Of a DNA stretch of 32,342 nt, positions 15,322 to 23,106 are shown one piece after another. Source of the stretch: an uncultured Alistipes sp. Lineage in GTDB: Bacteria; Bacteroidota; Bacteroidia; Bacteroidales; Rikenellaceae. A model generated the notes under the pieces. It did no database searches. It had not been told where the DNA came from and was given only the letters and a program-made list of their open reading frames with translations. The position numbers and the translations under genes are program-made. The stretch lies in NCBI GenBank assembly GCA_949286165.1, contig CASDZK010000023.1, forward strand, positions 1-32,342, read 5' to 3'. The first letter of the stretch is position 1. The number at the start of each line of letters is the position of its first letter.

Positions 15322-17145
15322 ATGAAAACCTTTCTGAGAATATTACAATTCGCCCGACCGGTAGAGAAATACGCCATTCCCTATTTCTTTTGCGTGGTAC
15401 TGCACGCCGTATTCAACACCATGAATTTCGCCCTGTTGATTCCGATACTGACGACCCTGTTCGACGGGGCAAGCATGCAGACGATCGTAACGCAGCTTCC
15501 GGCGTTCAGCCTCTCGACCGATTATCTGCAAGATGCCATAAAATTTCTCATATACAAACAGTTCGGAACGACTTATTCCGTTCATGACGTATTGGTGTTC
15601 ATCAGTACGATCGTCATCGCTTCCGTGCTGTTGAGCAACACGTTCCGCTTCGCCGCCCAGAAAATCATGGAAAACTTCCGGATACATACGCTGCAAAACC
15701 TGCGCGACACCCTGTTCCGGAACGTCATGCGGCTGAACGTCCGTTTTTTCAGCAACGAACGCAAGGGCGATATCCTTTCCAAGCTGACCTCGGACATCAA
15801 CATCGTGCAATTTTGCGTGACCAACACCTTGCAGGTGGCTTTCAAGGAACCGGCGTTGATCGTAGGGTATTTCGTCATGTTGATTTCCACCTCCGGCAAG
15901 CTGACCCTGTTCGTGCTGGCCATTCTCCCGCTGACGGCGTTAGTCATCGGCTACATCGTCAAAAACCTGAGAAGAAACGCCAAGGAAGCGCAGGAGTCGT
16001 TAGGCGACATGGTCAGCATAGCGGAAGAAGCCCTGTCGGGCATCAAACTGATCAAGTCGTACAACGCGGTGGACTACATCATCAAAAAATTCATCAACAA
16101 GGACAAGCGTTATTCCAACATTTTGCGTTCGATGGCCACCCGCCAGCAAATGGCTTCGCCCATGTCGGAATTTTTAGGCGTTACCGCCGTAGCCGTGATT
16201 TTAGTGTACGGGGGAGGCATGGTTACGGCTGGGGAAATATCCGCGGAAGCGTTCATCGCCTATTTGGCCGTTTTCTCGCAGGTTACCCGGCCCGCACGCT
16301 CCATAGCCGACTCGTTCAGCACCATCCATCAGGGATTGGCGGCCGGAGACCGGGTGCTGGCCCTGATCGACACCCAGCCGGACATCCTGAACAAGCCCGG
16401 CGCCGTCCGCATCGACCGCATCCGGGAAGGGGTAAGTTTCAAAAACGTGAAATTCTCTTACGACAACAAAGAGGTTTTGCACGATATCAGCTTTACCATT
16501 CCCAAGGGGAAAACGGTCGCCTTGGTAGGAGCCTCCGGCGGCGGAAAATCGACCATCGCCGACCTGATCCCCCGCTTTTACGACGTGGACAGCGGAGCCA
16601 TCGAAATAGACGGCGTCAATATCAAGGACTACGAAATCGAATCGTTGCGGAACCTTTTGGGCATCGTGTCGCAAGAGGTCGTTCTGTTCAACGATACCAT
16701 CGAAAACAATATCTCGTTAGGCAATCCCGACGCCGACCACCAGATGGTGGAAGAAGCCGCCAAAGTGGCCAACGCCCATAACTTCATCATGGAAAGCGAA
16801 GCGGGCTACGAGACCAATATCGGCGACCGGGGCGTGAAACTCTCCGGCGGACAACGGCAACGGCTGAGCATCGCGCGGGCGGTGCTCCGCAACCCGCAGG
16901 TATTGATTCTGGACGAAGCCACTTCGGCGCTCGACACCGAATCGGAAAAATTGGTGCAGGACGCCCTGACGCAACTGCTGAAAGACCGGACGTCGTTAGT
17001 CATCGCGCACCGGCTGAGCACCATACAGCATGCCGACAAGATCATTGTCGTCGAAGCGGGCCGGATCGTGGAACAGGGAACGCACGACGAGTTGATCGCC
17101 GTCGGCGGCTCCTATAAAAAACTGATCGACATGCAACAAGTATGA
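15322..17145 (+). CDS. MsbA-like ABC exporter (fused permease and ATPase)
   Basis: This 607-residue half-transporter has an N-terminal six-helix ABC transmembrane domain (about 15-330) and a C-terminal nucleotide-binding domain. The Walker A motif is GASGGGKST (about 403-411). The signature is LSGGQRQRLSIARAVL (about 507) and Walker B is VLILDEAT (about 527-534). The H-loop lies in SLVIAHRLSTIQ. Architecture and length match MsbA/LmrA-type homodimeric exporters. MsbA flips lipid A-core across the inner membrane. The glycosyltransferase two genes downstream is compatible with an LPS role, but a multidrug or other lipid substrate cannot be excluded from sequence. Confidence 0.9.
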   Translation: MKTFLRILQFARPVEKYAIPYFFCVVLHAVFNTMNFALLIPILTTLFDGASMQTIVTQLPAFSLSTDYLQDAIKFLIYKQFGTTYSVHDVLVFISTIVIASVLLSNTFRFAAQKIMENFRIHTLQNLRDTLFRNVMRLNVRFFSNERKGDILSKLTSDINIVQFCVTNTLQVAFKEPALIVGYFVMLISTSGKLTLFVLAILPLTALVIGYIVKNLRRNAKEAQESLGDMVSIAEEALSGIKLIKSYNAVDYIIKKFINKDKRYSNILRSMATRQQMASPMSEFLGVTAVAVILVYGGGMVTAGEISAEAFIAYLAVFSQVTRPARSIADSFSTIHQGLAAGDRVLALIDTQPDILNKPGAVRIDRIREGVSFKNVKFSYDNKEVLHDISFTIPKGKTVALVGASGGGKSTIADLIPRFYDVDSGAIEIDGVNIKDYEIESLRNLLGIVSQEVVLFNDTIENNISLGNPDADHQMVEEAAKVANAHNFIMESEAGYETNIGDRGVKLSGGQRQRLSIARAVLRNPQVLILDEATSALDTESEKLVQDALTQLLKDRTSLVIAHRLSTIQHADKIIVVEAGRIVEQGTHDELIAVGGSYKKLIDMQQV

Positions 17146-17254
17146 CGGTCGCTGCGTATAATAAGTAGAGGGATTGTCGCCGGGCCGAACGCAAGAACCC
17201 CGTTTTCAAGAAACGGATGGCCGGAAACGGCCGCAGTTCCTTAACCAACGGGAA

Positions 17255-17260
17255 AGGAGG
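17255..17260 (+). promoter_or_regulatory. Strong Shine-Dalgarno sequence (AGGAGG)
   Basis: A full AGGAGG lies seven bases before ATG 17268 and fixes that start. Bacteroidota genes usually lack such strong Shine-Dalgarno sites, so it stands out against its neighbours. Confidence 0.75.
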
Positions 17261-17267
17261 GACAAAC

Positions 17268-17732
17268 ATGAAAACCGTTTTTACTTACCTGGTATTGTCA
17301 GGGTTGAGCCTGGTGGCCGTCCTGCCGGCCGCCGCCCAACGACTGACGTTCAACGAACGCGCTCCGCAGCTCCAGATTACCGAATACCTGTTCGGGGAAG
17401 CTCCGGAATCGGGACGGACGACCTATGTGGAATTTTTCGTTCCGGGAACCCGCACGGACGACGGGTATTTCGAAACCCTGGAAACTTTCGCCGTCCGATA
17501 CAAGGACCGGATCAACTTCATCGTACTCGCCAAAGGGGATAAAGAAGCCGTAAAAAAATTCTTCGCCGACAAGAAGCCGTCGTATCGGGTAGCTTACGAC
17601 GAACAGGGCAAAACTTTTACCGACTTCAACATTCAATACCTGCCCACTTCGGTCATTATCGACTCGAAAGGCCGGTTCGTATGGCAGGGGAAAGCCACGC
17701 AACTGGAAGACCGGTTGATGGAGCGTTATTGA
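17268..17732 (+). CDS. Secreted thioredoxin-fold protein lacking the CxxC motif
   Basis: This 154-residue protein has a Sec signal peptide (MKTVFTYLVLSGLSLVAVLP followed by AAAQ). One thioredoxin-like domain follows. TTYVEFFVPGTRTDDGYFETLETF occupies the position of the catalytic strand and helix, VLAKGDKEAVKKFF follows, and YLPTSVIIDSKGRFVWQGK carries the cis-proline and final hairpin typical of the TlpA/AhpC-TSA group. No cysteine pair is present where CxxC would be, so it should not act as a dithiol oxidoreductase. A binding or scaffolding role is possible. It stands 122 bases after the ABC exporter with its own strong ribosome-binding site. Fold assignment is by pattern only. Confidence 0.7.
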   Translation: MKTVFTYLVLSGLSLVAVLPAAAQRLTFNERAPQLQITEYLFGEAPESGRTTYVEFFVPGTRTDDGYFETLETFAVRYKDRINFIVLAKGDKEAVKKFFADKKPSYRVAYDEQGKTFTDFNIQYLPTSVIIDSKGRFVWQGKATQLEDRLMERY

Positions 17733-17759
17733 TTTTTCCGCCGGGAAACGTTCGAAAAC

Positions 17760-17823
17760 CGTTCCCGCTCTTCCGTCAAAGCCGGGACAACGAAACCTCG
17801 TTTCGACGGCCGGAGCGGGAACG
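17760..17823 (+). other. Structured intergenic element between the Trx-fold and GT2 genes
   Basis: An 11-bp perfect outer stem (17760-17770 with 17813-17823) encloses a second stem (CCGTC 17773-17777 with GACGG 17805-17809) and an inner CGAAAC/GTTTCG hairpin (17791-17796 with 17800-17805, sharing one base with the second stem). It may be a terminator or a processed leader for the glycosyltransferase. No T-run follows. Confidence 0.5.
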
Positions 17824-17866
17824 GACGAAGAAATTCTATGAAAAATAAAAAAGAGACCTGATTCAC

Positions 17867-18625
17867 ATGGAGCCACAGAAAATAGCCGCCGTCGTCAACA
17901 CGTTCAACTCGGAACGGACGCTGGAGGCCACCTTGCAATCGCTGGCCGGATTCGACCAAATCGTCGTTTGCGACATGTACAGCGAAGACGCGACACGGGA
18001 AATCGCCGAACGGCATCGCTGCAAGATCGTCTTTTTCGAACGGTGCAATTTCGTGGAACCCGCGCGGAACTATGCCATATCGCAGGCCGACTGCCCCTGG
18101 GTGTTGGTCGTGGACTCGGACGAAAAGGTCCCTTCCGCCCTGCGCGACTACCTTTACGACTACATCGGCAGGGAATCGGCCGCCAAAGGGTTGCGCATTC
18201 CCCGGCTGAATCATTTCATGGACCGGCCGATGTGGTCCACCTATCCCGACATGATTCTCCGCTTCGTGTCGCGGGACCATGTGGACTGGCCCGAAACGAT
18301 ACACGCCACCCCGCGGATAGACGGGCCGGTGGAAAGCATCGACCCGAAACGGAAAGACCTGGCTTTCATCCACAATGACCAGGCCACGCTGCACGAATAT
18401 TTCGCCAAACTGAACAATTACACGGACAAGGAACTGCTGCGCCGCACCCGAAAGAAATACGCCTCGATTCCCTACATGTTTTTTACGGCGCATCTCCGTT
18501 TTTTCAAATCCTATTTTCTCAAAGGCGGATTCCGGGACGGCAAGGAAGGATTCATCATGGCCTATCTCTCTTTCATTTACCGTATCATGCTCTGTTTCAA
18601 AAACATCGAAAAAAACGGCCGGTAA
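17867..18625 (+). CDS. Family 2 glycosyltransferase, WaaE/KdtX-like
   Basis: This 252-residue GT-A fold glycosyltransferase resembles small bacterial GT2 enzymes that modify the LPS core (WaaE/KdtX group). The N-terminal nucleotide-sugar site is AAVVNTFNSERTLEATLQSL (8-27), then DQIVVCDMYSEDATREIA. The metal-binding acidic motif is VVDSDEK (about 80-86). The C-terminal RFFKSYFLKGGFRDGKEGF motif and amphipathic tail are typical of membrane-associated members. No transmembrane helix is obvious. It lies downstream of the MsbA-like exporter, so a role in lipid A-core or surface glycan assembly is plausible. The acceptor and donor sugars are unknown. Confidence 0.9.
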   Translation: MEPQKIAAVVNTFNSERTLEATLQSLAGFDQIVVCDMYSEDATREIAERHRCKIVFFERCNFVEPARNYAISQADCPWVLVVDSDEKVPSALRDYLYDYIGRESAAKGLRIPRLNHFMDRPMWSTYPDMILRFVSRDHVDWPETIHATPRIDGPVESIDPKRKDLAFIHNDQATLHEYFAKLNNYTDKELLRRTRKKYASIPYMFFTAHLRFFKSYFLKGGFRDGKEGFIMAYLSFIYRIMLCFKNIEKNGR

Positions 18626-18681
18626 TCGGCCGGCACGCTTTCAGCAACGCCCGGTTTGCCGCGAAAGAGAAACCCGACAGG

Positions 18682-18699
18682 TCCCGATACGGGATTTTT
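18682..18699 (+). terminator. Short terminator after the GT2 gene
   Basis: TCCCG (18682-18686) and CGGGA (18690-18694) form a 5-bp stem with a 3-base loop followed by five T (18695-18699). It is minimal but correctly placed, 57 bases after the stop codon. Confidence 0.5.
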
Positions 18700-18721
18700 C
18701 GGCCGCTTTTCGGCCGCTTTT
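18700..18721 (+). repeat. Tandem 11-base repeat (CGGCCGCTTTT x2)
   Basis: Two perfect adjacent copies of CGGCCGCTTTT follow directly after the short terminator. The function is unknown. Confidence 0.7.
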
Positions 18722-18819
18722 CGCCCGGCCGCCGAATGAATTTTCCGGATTCGGCCTCTCGAAACAGTTTCGTCCCCCGTTAATTTCGGATCGGTTGCAA
18801 AAAATCGAAACACTTTTTC

Positions 18820-18827
18820 TAATTTTG
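18820..18827 (+). promoter_or_regulatory. Promoter -7 box (TAATTTTG)
   Basis: TAATTTTG matches TAnnTTTG and is followed by GC, as is common for Bacteroidota promoters. It would drive the membrane protein gene starting at 18931. Confidence 0.7.
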
Positions 18828-18930
18828 CAACAAGATATTTCCATACCGGTAAACCCGCCTGCCGACGGGGAGACATGCCGGAAGGGAATGTTTCATTACC
18901 GATTTGTTTTTCTTGATACTGCCGCCATTT

Positions 18931-19575
18931 ATGAATACCGATGCCATCGCCGCCCTCCGGACGACGGATTCCCGCAACCGGATAGCACAGGGAATAAGCT
19001 ATCTCCTGCATCCGGCGCTGATGCCGCTTTACACTACCCTCGTCTTCTTATGGGGAAACACCTTGTTCCGGTTCATGCCGCTCTATCTGAAAGGATACGT
19101 GACGGGCATCGTGATCCTGACCACCCTGCTGGCCCCGATGGCTTTTCTTTTGCTGTTGAAAGCCACGGGCATCATTCGGGATTACGGGCTGAAAAGCCAG
19201 GCCGACCGCATCGTTCCGCTGCTGATGACTTCAGTTTGCTACATCGCCTGCACCCTGCTGTTGCAAAAAATCATGGGGAGCACCCTGCTATACGCTTTTT
19301 TCATCGGAATCACATTCATCGTGGTAGCGGCGACGATCGTTACCTATTATTGGAAAATCAGCCTGCACGTCACGGGCATAGCCGGAACGACAGCCATGTT
19401 TTATATCGTCAGTCTGCGCGGCATCGGCGATCTCGCCTCATGGACCGCACTGTTCCTGTTGCTGACGGGAGTGCTCGCCGCAGCGCGGCTCTGGTTGGGC
19501 AAACACGACCTGCGGCAGGTAGCCGCAGGATTTCTGTTGGGCGGCGGCATCATGTCGCTCTGGCTGTTTCTCTGA
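18931..19575 (+). CDS. Multi-pass inner-membrane protein, possibly degenerate PAP2 family
   Basis: This 214-residue hydrophobic protein from ATG 18931 (MNTDAIAALRTTDSRNRIAQ) has about six membrane segments. Three polar patches are placed like the PAP2 phosphatase motifs: KSQADRIVP (compare KxxxxxxRP), KISLHVTG (compare PSGH) and ARLWLGKHDLRQVAAG (compare SRxxxxxHxxxD). The matches are imperfect, so it may be a lipid-phosphate phosphatase relative that has diverged, or an unrelated membrane protein. The in-frame TTG at 18904 would add nine residues without an obvious benefit. The stop codon is inside a 32-base perfect palindrome. The gene converges with the nuclease gene downstream. Confidence 0.6.
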   Translation: MNTDAIAALRTTDSRNRIAQGISYLLHPALMPLYTTLVFLWGNTLFRFMPLYLKGYVTGIVILTTLLAPMAFLLLLKATGIIRDYGLKSQADRIVPLLMTSVCYIACTLLLQKIMGSTLLYAFFIGITFIVVAATIVTYYWKISLHVTGIAGTTAMFYIVSLRGIGDLASWTALFLLLTGVLAAARLWLGKHDLRQVAAGFLLGGGIMSLWLFL

Positions 19576-19601
19576 CCGTTCCGCCGGCGGAACGGTCAGA
19601 G
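19570..19601. terminator. 32-base perfect palindrome between convergent genes
   Basis: Arms 19570-19585 and 19586-19601 are exact reverse complements with no spacer (CTCTGACCGTTCCGCC and its complement). It spans the TGA stop codon (19573-19575) of the upstream gene and ends 42 bases before the stop of the opposing nuclease gene. It is probably a bidirectional terminator, although there is no T-run on either side. Confidence 0.65.
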
Positions 19602-19643
19602 CCGTCAGCGGAGGAACCGCGCATGTTTCCGGGAATCTCGCCG

Positions 19644-20684
19644 TCAGTACCAAAACTGCTTCTCGACGGCCCGTTCCGCTTCCCGCTCGATCGAGTCGGG
19701 CAAAGCCGGAAAGAAATCGATGCCCGTAACGGTTTCCACCTGGTCCACCGGGACCGTGTAACGTTTGAAATCGCTGTCGGCGTCGTCCGTGTTGGGAACG
19801 ATGAAACCGACGGCATAATACTTTCCCCGGTATTTGGCCAGCAATACCTTATAGAAATATTCCGGAACGGCGATCCGGTTCGGACCGATGACCTTTACCG
19901 GTTTCCCGCTCTCTTTCAACACGCCGCCCGTGACTACGCACAGGCTGTCGTACATGATCGCCCACCGACGCACCTGCGACTCCAGGTCTTTCCAGACGTA
20001 ACGGTTCACGCGCGGCCGCTGGGGGGCGATATTGGAATAGAGAAAGGTCGCCCGGTTTTCGCGGGCCGAATCGTCGCGGTCGGCCGAAGGGACCAAATGT
20101 CCCCGGTCGTATCCCGACCGTTTGTAATCGGCATCCTCAGCACAAATCCATCCCCGCTGCAACACCTCCCGGTCACGGACGAACTTGTCGGAGCGTTCCA
20201 CGCCCTTTTTCTTCGCCTCGTCCCGCGTCAGCACATAAGCCACCCATGCCGGCTGGCGTTTCTCCGGCACGTAATAGGAAATGAAACGTCCGTCGGTATT
20301 GGTCAGCACGTAAGCATGGTCCGGAATGGCCGGAACGGTCAGGATGTAAGCGTTGGGAACCGGCATCCGGACCGTATCGCTTTCCGAAGGCTCCGGACGG
20401 ACGGGAGGCCGTTTCAATGTATCGGGCTTTTCGACAGGCGGCTCCGAAGGCCGCACGGTATCCGCAGGGGGAAACGTATCGCGAAGAGGAGGACGGACCG
20501 GTTCTTCCAAACGCACGGTATCGGTTTCTCCGGCGGGTTCTTCCCGAACCGCCGGTTTCATCCGCATGGAAAAATAAAGCGCCGCGGCTATGAGCGCCCC
20601 CAATACGAGAACGGTAACGACATAACGGGTTTGCTGATTCGTTTTCCGGGAGCCTTTCGGGCTTCCCGCCTTCTTCTTCGCCAT
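19644..20684 (-). CDS. Membrane-anchored DNA/RNA non-specific endonuclease (NUC/EndoG family)
   Basis: This 346-residue protein has a lysine-rich cytoplasmic head (1-20), one transmembrane helix (about 21-39), a Pro/Glu/Thr-rich linker (about 43-110) and a His-Me finger nuclease domain (about 115-346). The catalytic motif is YDRGHLVPSADRD, with DRGH at 193-196 and general-base His196. The Mg-ligand Asn lies in SNIAPQRPRVNRYVW (Asn227 by analogy). Members cleave DNA and RNA without sequence preference. The signal-anchor topology would place the domain in the periplasm, for nutrient scavenging or defence against incoming DNA. A TACCTTTG box (20708-20715) drives it divergently from the anSME gene. 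Confidence 0.93.
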   Translation of the reverse strand: MAKKKAGSPKGSRKTNQQTRYVVTVLVLGALIAAALYFSMRMKPAVREEPAGETDTVRLEEPVRPPLRDTFPPADTVRPSEPPVEKPDTLKRPPVRPEPSESDTVRMPVPNAYILTVPAIPDHAYVLTNTDGRFISYYVPEKRQPAWVAYVLTRDEAKKKGVERSDKFVRDREVLQRGWICAEDADYKRSGYDRGHLVPSADRDDSARENRATFLYSNIAPQRPRVNRYVWKDLESQVRRWAIMYDSLCVVTGGVLKESGKPVKVIGPNRIAVPEYFYKVLLAKYRGKYYAVGFIVPNTDDADSDFKRYTVPVDQVETVTGIDFFPALPDSIEREAERAVEKQFWY

Positions 20685-20707
20685 ATATGCAGAAAAAATT
20701 AACCGTT

Positions 20708-20715
20708 CAAAGGTA
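20708..20715 (-). promoter_or_regulatory. Promoter -7 box (TACCTTTG) for the nuclease
   Basis: The minus strand reads TACCTTTG, 24 bases from the ATG at 20684. It is back to back with the anSME promoter at 20771-20778. Confidence 0.7.
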
Positions 20716-20770
20716 ACTCATTTTCCGTTTTCCGCCATAGCGAAATAGGGAAAATACGAAACGGTTTGCT

Positions 20771-20778
20771 TATCTTTG
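20771..20778 (+). promoter_or_regulatory. Promoter -7 box (TATCTTTG) for anSME
   Basis: TATCTTTG matches TAnnTTTG and lies 26 bases before ATG 20804, leaving a short leader. Confidence 0.75.
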
Positions 20779-20803
20779 CGTCGCACCAGCTTACCTGCAA
20801 ACC

Positions 20804-22069
20804 ATGGACAAAAGTTATCGAAAAAGCCTGACGTTCGGCGAAGCGGCCAAAACCGCCACCAAAGCGTTTACTACGTTGGTCAAGCCGGTAGGTTCGGCCT
20901 GCAACCTGCGCTGCTCCTACTGCTACTACCTGGACAAATCCCGCCTGTACGAGCGCGAGCCGGTCATGAGCGACGAATTACTGAGAGAATACGTCCGGCA
21001 ATACATCGAAGCCAACGACGTTCCCGAAGTGACGTTCTGCTGGCACGGCGGGGAACCCCTGCTGGCCGGAAAGGATTTCTACCGGAAAGCCCTCCGCTAC
21101 CAACGGAAATACGCGAACGGGAAACGGATTGAAAATACGCTGCAAACCAACGGCATGCTCATAGACGACGAATGGTGCGGCCTGTTCCGCGACAACGGAT
21201 TCCTGATCGGCATATCCATAGACGGGCCGAAGGACATTCACGACGCTTACCGGAAAAACGCGACCGGACGCCCATCCTTCGACCGCGTCATGCAAAGCGT
21301 GGAGCGCATGGTACGCCACCGGGTGGAATTCAACACGCTGAGCGTGGTAAACCGCCTGAGCGAAGGGCGGGGAGGGGAAGTGTACGAATTTCTCCGGTCG
21401 ATCGGAAGCCGGTACATGCAATTCCTGCCTGCCGTGGAATACCTGTCCGACACCACGCCGCCCCGCATCCTCTCGCCTTTCGAAAGCGGCAGCGGGTATC
21501 CCGCCCCCTGGAGCGTAAGCGCCGAAGGTTTCGGGCAATTCCTGATCGATATTTTCGAGATATGGCGCAAACGCGACGTCGGCACCTATTTCGTCCAGAT
21601 GTTCGACGTGGCGCTGGCCCAATGGTACGGGGTCAAACCGGGACTGTGCGCTTTCGCCAAAAGCTGCGGCGACGGGCTGGCGGTGGAACACAACGGCGAC
21701 GTCTATGCCTGCGACCATTTCGTCTATCCGGAATTTCTGCTGGGGAACATCCGCACCGATCATTTAAGGACATTGTACGGATCGCACCGGCAGTTCAAAT
21801 TCGGTATCGACAAACGCAACGCATTGCCGGAAAGCTGCACCCGGTGCAGGTACTATTTCGCCTGCACGGGAGGTTGCCCGAAGCATCGGTTCGGGGCCGA
21901 CGCCCGAAGCGGTCTCCACGGAACCAACTGTCTGTGTACCGGCTACAAAATGTTTTTCGAACATGTGGAACCGTACATGGTTTACATGTGCGACCTGCTC
22001 GACAAGCAGCTTCCGCCCGCCGGAGTGATGGAATACACGGCTCCCGGCCGGGAAGGTCGGAAACGATGA
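20804..22069 (+). CDS. Anaerobic sulfatase-maturating enzyme (radical SAM/SPASM)
   Basis: This 421-residue radical SAM protein converts the active-site Cys or Ser of sulfatases to formylglycine. The SAM-binding [4Fe-4S] cluster motif is CNLRCSYC (Cys33, Cys37, Cys40), followed by YYLDKS, a hallmark of this subgroup. FCWHGGEPLLAG is the GGE motif. The SPASM region contains VEHNGDVYACDHFVYPEFLLGNI, with the Asp proposed as catalytic in anSMEs, and the auxiliary-cluster cysteines in CTRCRYYFACTGGCPKHRF and NCLC. Length and motif order match the family. No sulfatase gene is in the window, so its substrates are encoded elsewhere. It acts in the cytoplasm before sulfatase export. Confidence 0.95.
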   Translation: MDKSYRKSLTFGEAAKTATKAFTTLVKPVGSACNLRCSYCYYLDKSRLYEREPVMSDELLREYVRQYIEANDVPEVTFCWHGGEPLLAGKDFYRKALRYQRKYANGKRIENTLQTNGMLIDDEWCGLFRDNGFLIGISIDGPKDIHDAYRKNATGRPSFDRVMQSVERMVRHRVEFNTLSVVNRLSEGRGGEVYEFLRSIGSRYMQFLPAVEYLSDTTPPRILSPFESGSGYPAPWSVSAEGFGQFLIDIFEIWRKRDVGTYFVQMFDVALAQWYGVKPGLCAFAKSCGDGLAVEHNGDVYACDHFVYPEFLLGNIRTDHLRTLYGSHRQFKFGIDKRNALPESCTRCRYYFACTGGCPKHRFGADARSGLHGTNCLCTGYKMFFEHVEPYMVYMCDLLDKQLPPAGVMEYTAPGREGRKR

Positions 22070-22126
22070 GATTTTCAGAAACCGTTCAACAGCCCGGAAA
22101 GGATGTCCGGACAGTTTTTTCAGGAG

Positions 22127-22150
22127 ACGGGACGAAGAAACGTCCCGTTT
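22127..22150 (+). terminator. Terminator-like hairpin after anSME
   Basis: ACGGGACG (22127-22134) pairs with CGTCCCGT (22141-22148) around AAGAAA. Two flanking pairs extend the stem (one wobble). Only a short T-run is present, ending at 22150. Confidence 0.6.
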
Positions 22151-22479
22151 GACGAACAAAAACGAAAAACATACCGAAACTTTATAACAAATCCAAGAGC
22201 CCGTTTAAATTCCGCCCGATACTATCCTGAAAATCGTTGCCGAGGATGTTTTGAGAAGCATAAGCGAGGAATGGGAAAAGGTCCGGAAAGAAAATCAAAA
22301 ACAGGTCGGATAAACCCATAGAAATTTTCAGGAAAACTCAAAGACTTCTTATCTTTACCTTCCGTTTTTTTACCTTTCGCATAGTTTATCTTGCTTCTTT
22401 TAGAAAAAAGCATTATATTGTCGCGTCTTTTACAGTAAAAGTGAAAGAAAAGACCATTACTAACTAAAACTTACTATCG
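22151..22479. other. AT-rich spacer upstream of the DUF1097-like gene
   Basis: No gene is seen. Near-matches to the -7 box (TATCTTTA near 22350, TATATTG at 22414-22420) could act as a promoter. A 15-base inverted repeat at 22427-22441 lies immediately downstream. Confidence 0.45.
22427..22441. repeat. Inverted repeat CTTTTAC-A-GTAAAAG, possible operator
   Basis: Perfect 7-base arms flank a single base, placed seven bases after a weak promoter-like TATATTG and about 40 bases before ATG 22480. The symmetry and spacing are those of a repressor site. The binding factor is unknown. Confidence 0.4.
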
Positions 22480-23004
22480 ATGAGCTTTAAAAAATTTATC
22501 GTCATCCCCGTCATCATCGCAGCGCTGGCGGCCCTGTTGCAAGTCACGGATCAACTGATCGGACAAACCTCCTTTTTCTCCCGCTGGAACGGATTCGGCT
22601 GGCTGTCGTTCCAGGCGTGGGCCCTCTATTTTCTCGGCGGAGGAACGGTCAAAGGCGGTGTGCGCGTATTGCTGGCCTACATCGCCGGCATGGTCGGTTC
22701 CATACTGATCATGGCGTTCGGCGGTTGTCTGGACGGTGCAGGACTGGGTTTCTGGGCCATGCCGCTCTCGTTGCTGATCATCGTTATTCCGGTCATTTGT
22801 CTGGAACGGGTTCCCTGGTTCGACTTCATCCCCGCCCTGTTCATCGGCGCAGGAGCGTTTTTCGCCATCATGTCGTATGTGCCCGAAACCACCTTCTGCC
22901 GGGCTTTTACCGTGGAACTGACCTATTGCGTCATTGGCCTTATCTTTGGATACGTTACGGTATGGCTGCGGACGCGTTATGAAAAACGGGTAACGGAGAA
23001 ATAG
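22480..23004 (+). CDS. DUF1097-like integral membrane protein
   Basis: This 174-residue protein has about five hydrophobic helices and short polar loops. WLSFQAWALYFLGGGTVKGGVRVLLAYIAG in the second and third helices resembles the DUF1097 family (E. coli YcdZ type), whose biochemical role is not established. Gly-rich helix contacts and an ending ...RTRYEKRVTEK suggest a positively charged cytoplasmic C-terminus. It is preceded by a 410-base spacer and followed by a strong hairpin, so it is probably transcribed alone. Family assignment is tentative. Confidence 0.6.
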   Translation: MSFKKFIVIPVIIAALAALLQVTDQLIGQTSFFSRWNGFGWLSFQAWALYFLGGGTVKGGVRVLLAYIAGMVGSILIMAFGGCLDGAGLGFWAMPLSLLIIVIPVICLERVPWFDFIPALFIGAGAFFAIMSYVPETTFCRAFTVELTYCVIGLIFGYVTVWLRTRYEKRVTEK

Positions 23005-23028
23005 AATTTTCCGCCAGGACATTTCCGA

Positions 23029-23067
23029 GAAACAGCCCCGGATGCCCCGTCGCATCGGGGCTGTTTC
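23029..23067 (+). terminator. Terminator hairpin between the DUF1097-like gene and GH65
   Basis: Arms 23029-23044 and 23053-23067 pair over 15 bp with one bulged G, around an 8-base loop. The outer part is GAAACAGCCCC/GGGGCTGTTTC. A weak T-rich edge follows. It lies 24 bases after the DUF1097-like stop codon. Confidence 0.7.
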
Positions 23068-23106
23068 GCTCCGACCGAAACGAAATACAGAAAACAGTAA
23101 AGACGT

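Larger units (their letters stand above)
18626..18930. other. Spacer with short terminator, tandem repeat and promoter
   Basis: No gene is seen. The spacer contains a small hairpin with T-run (18682-18699), a tandem 11-base repeat (18700-18721) and a promoter box (18820-18827). The leader before ATG 18931 is about 95 bases. Confidence 0.5.
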
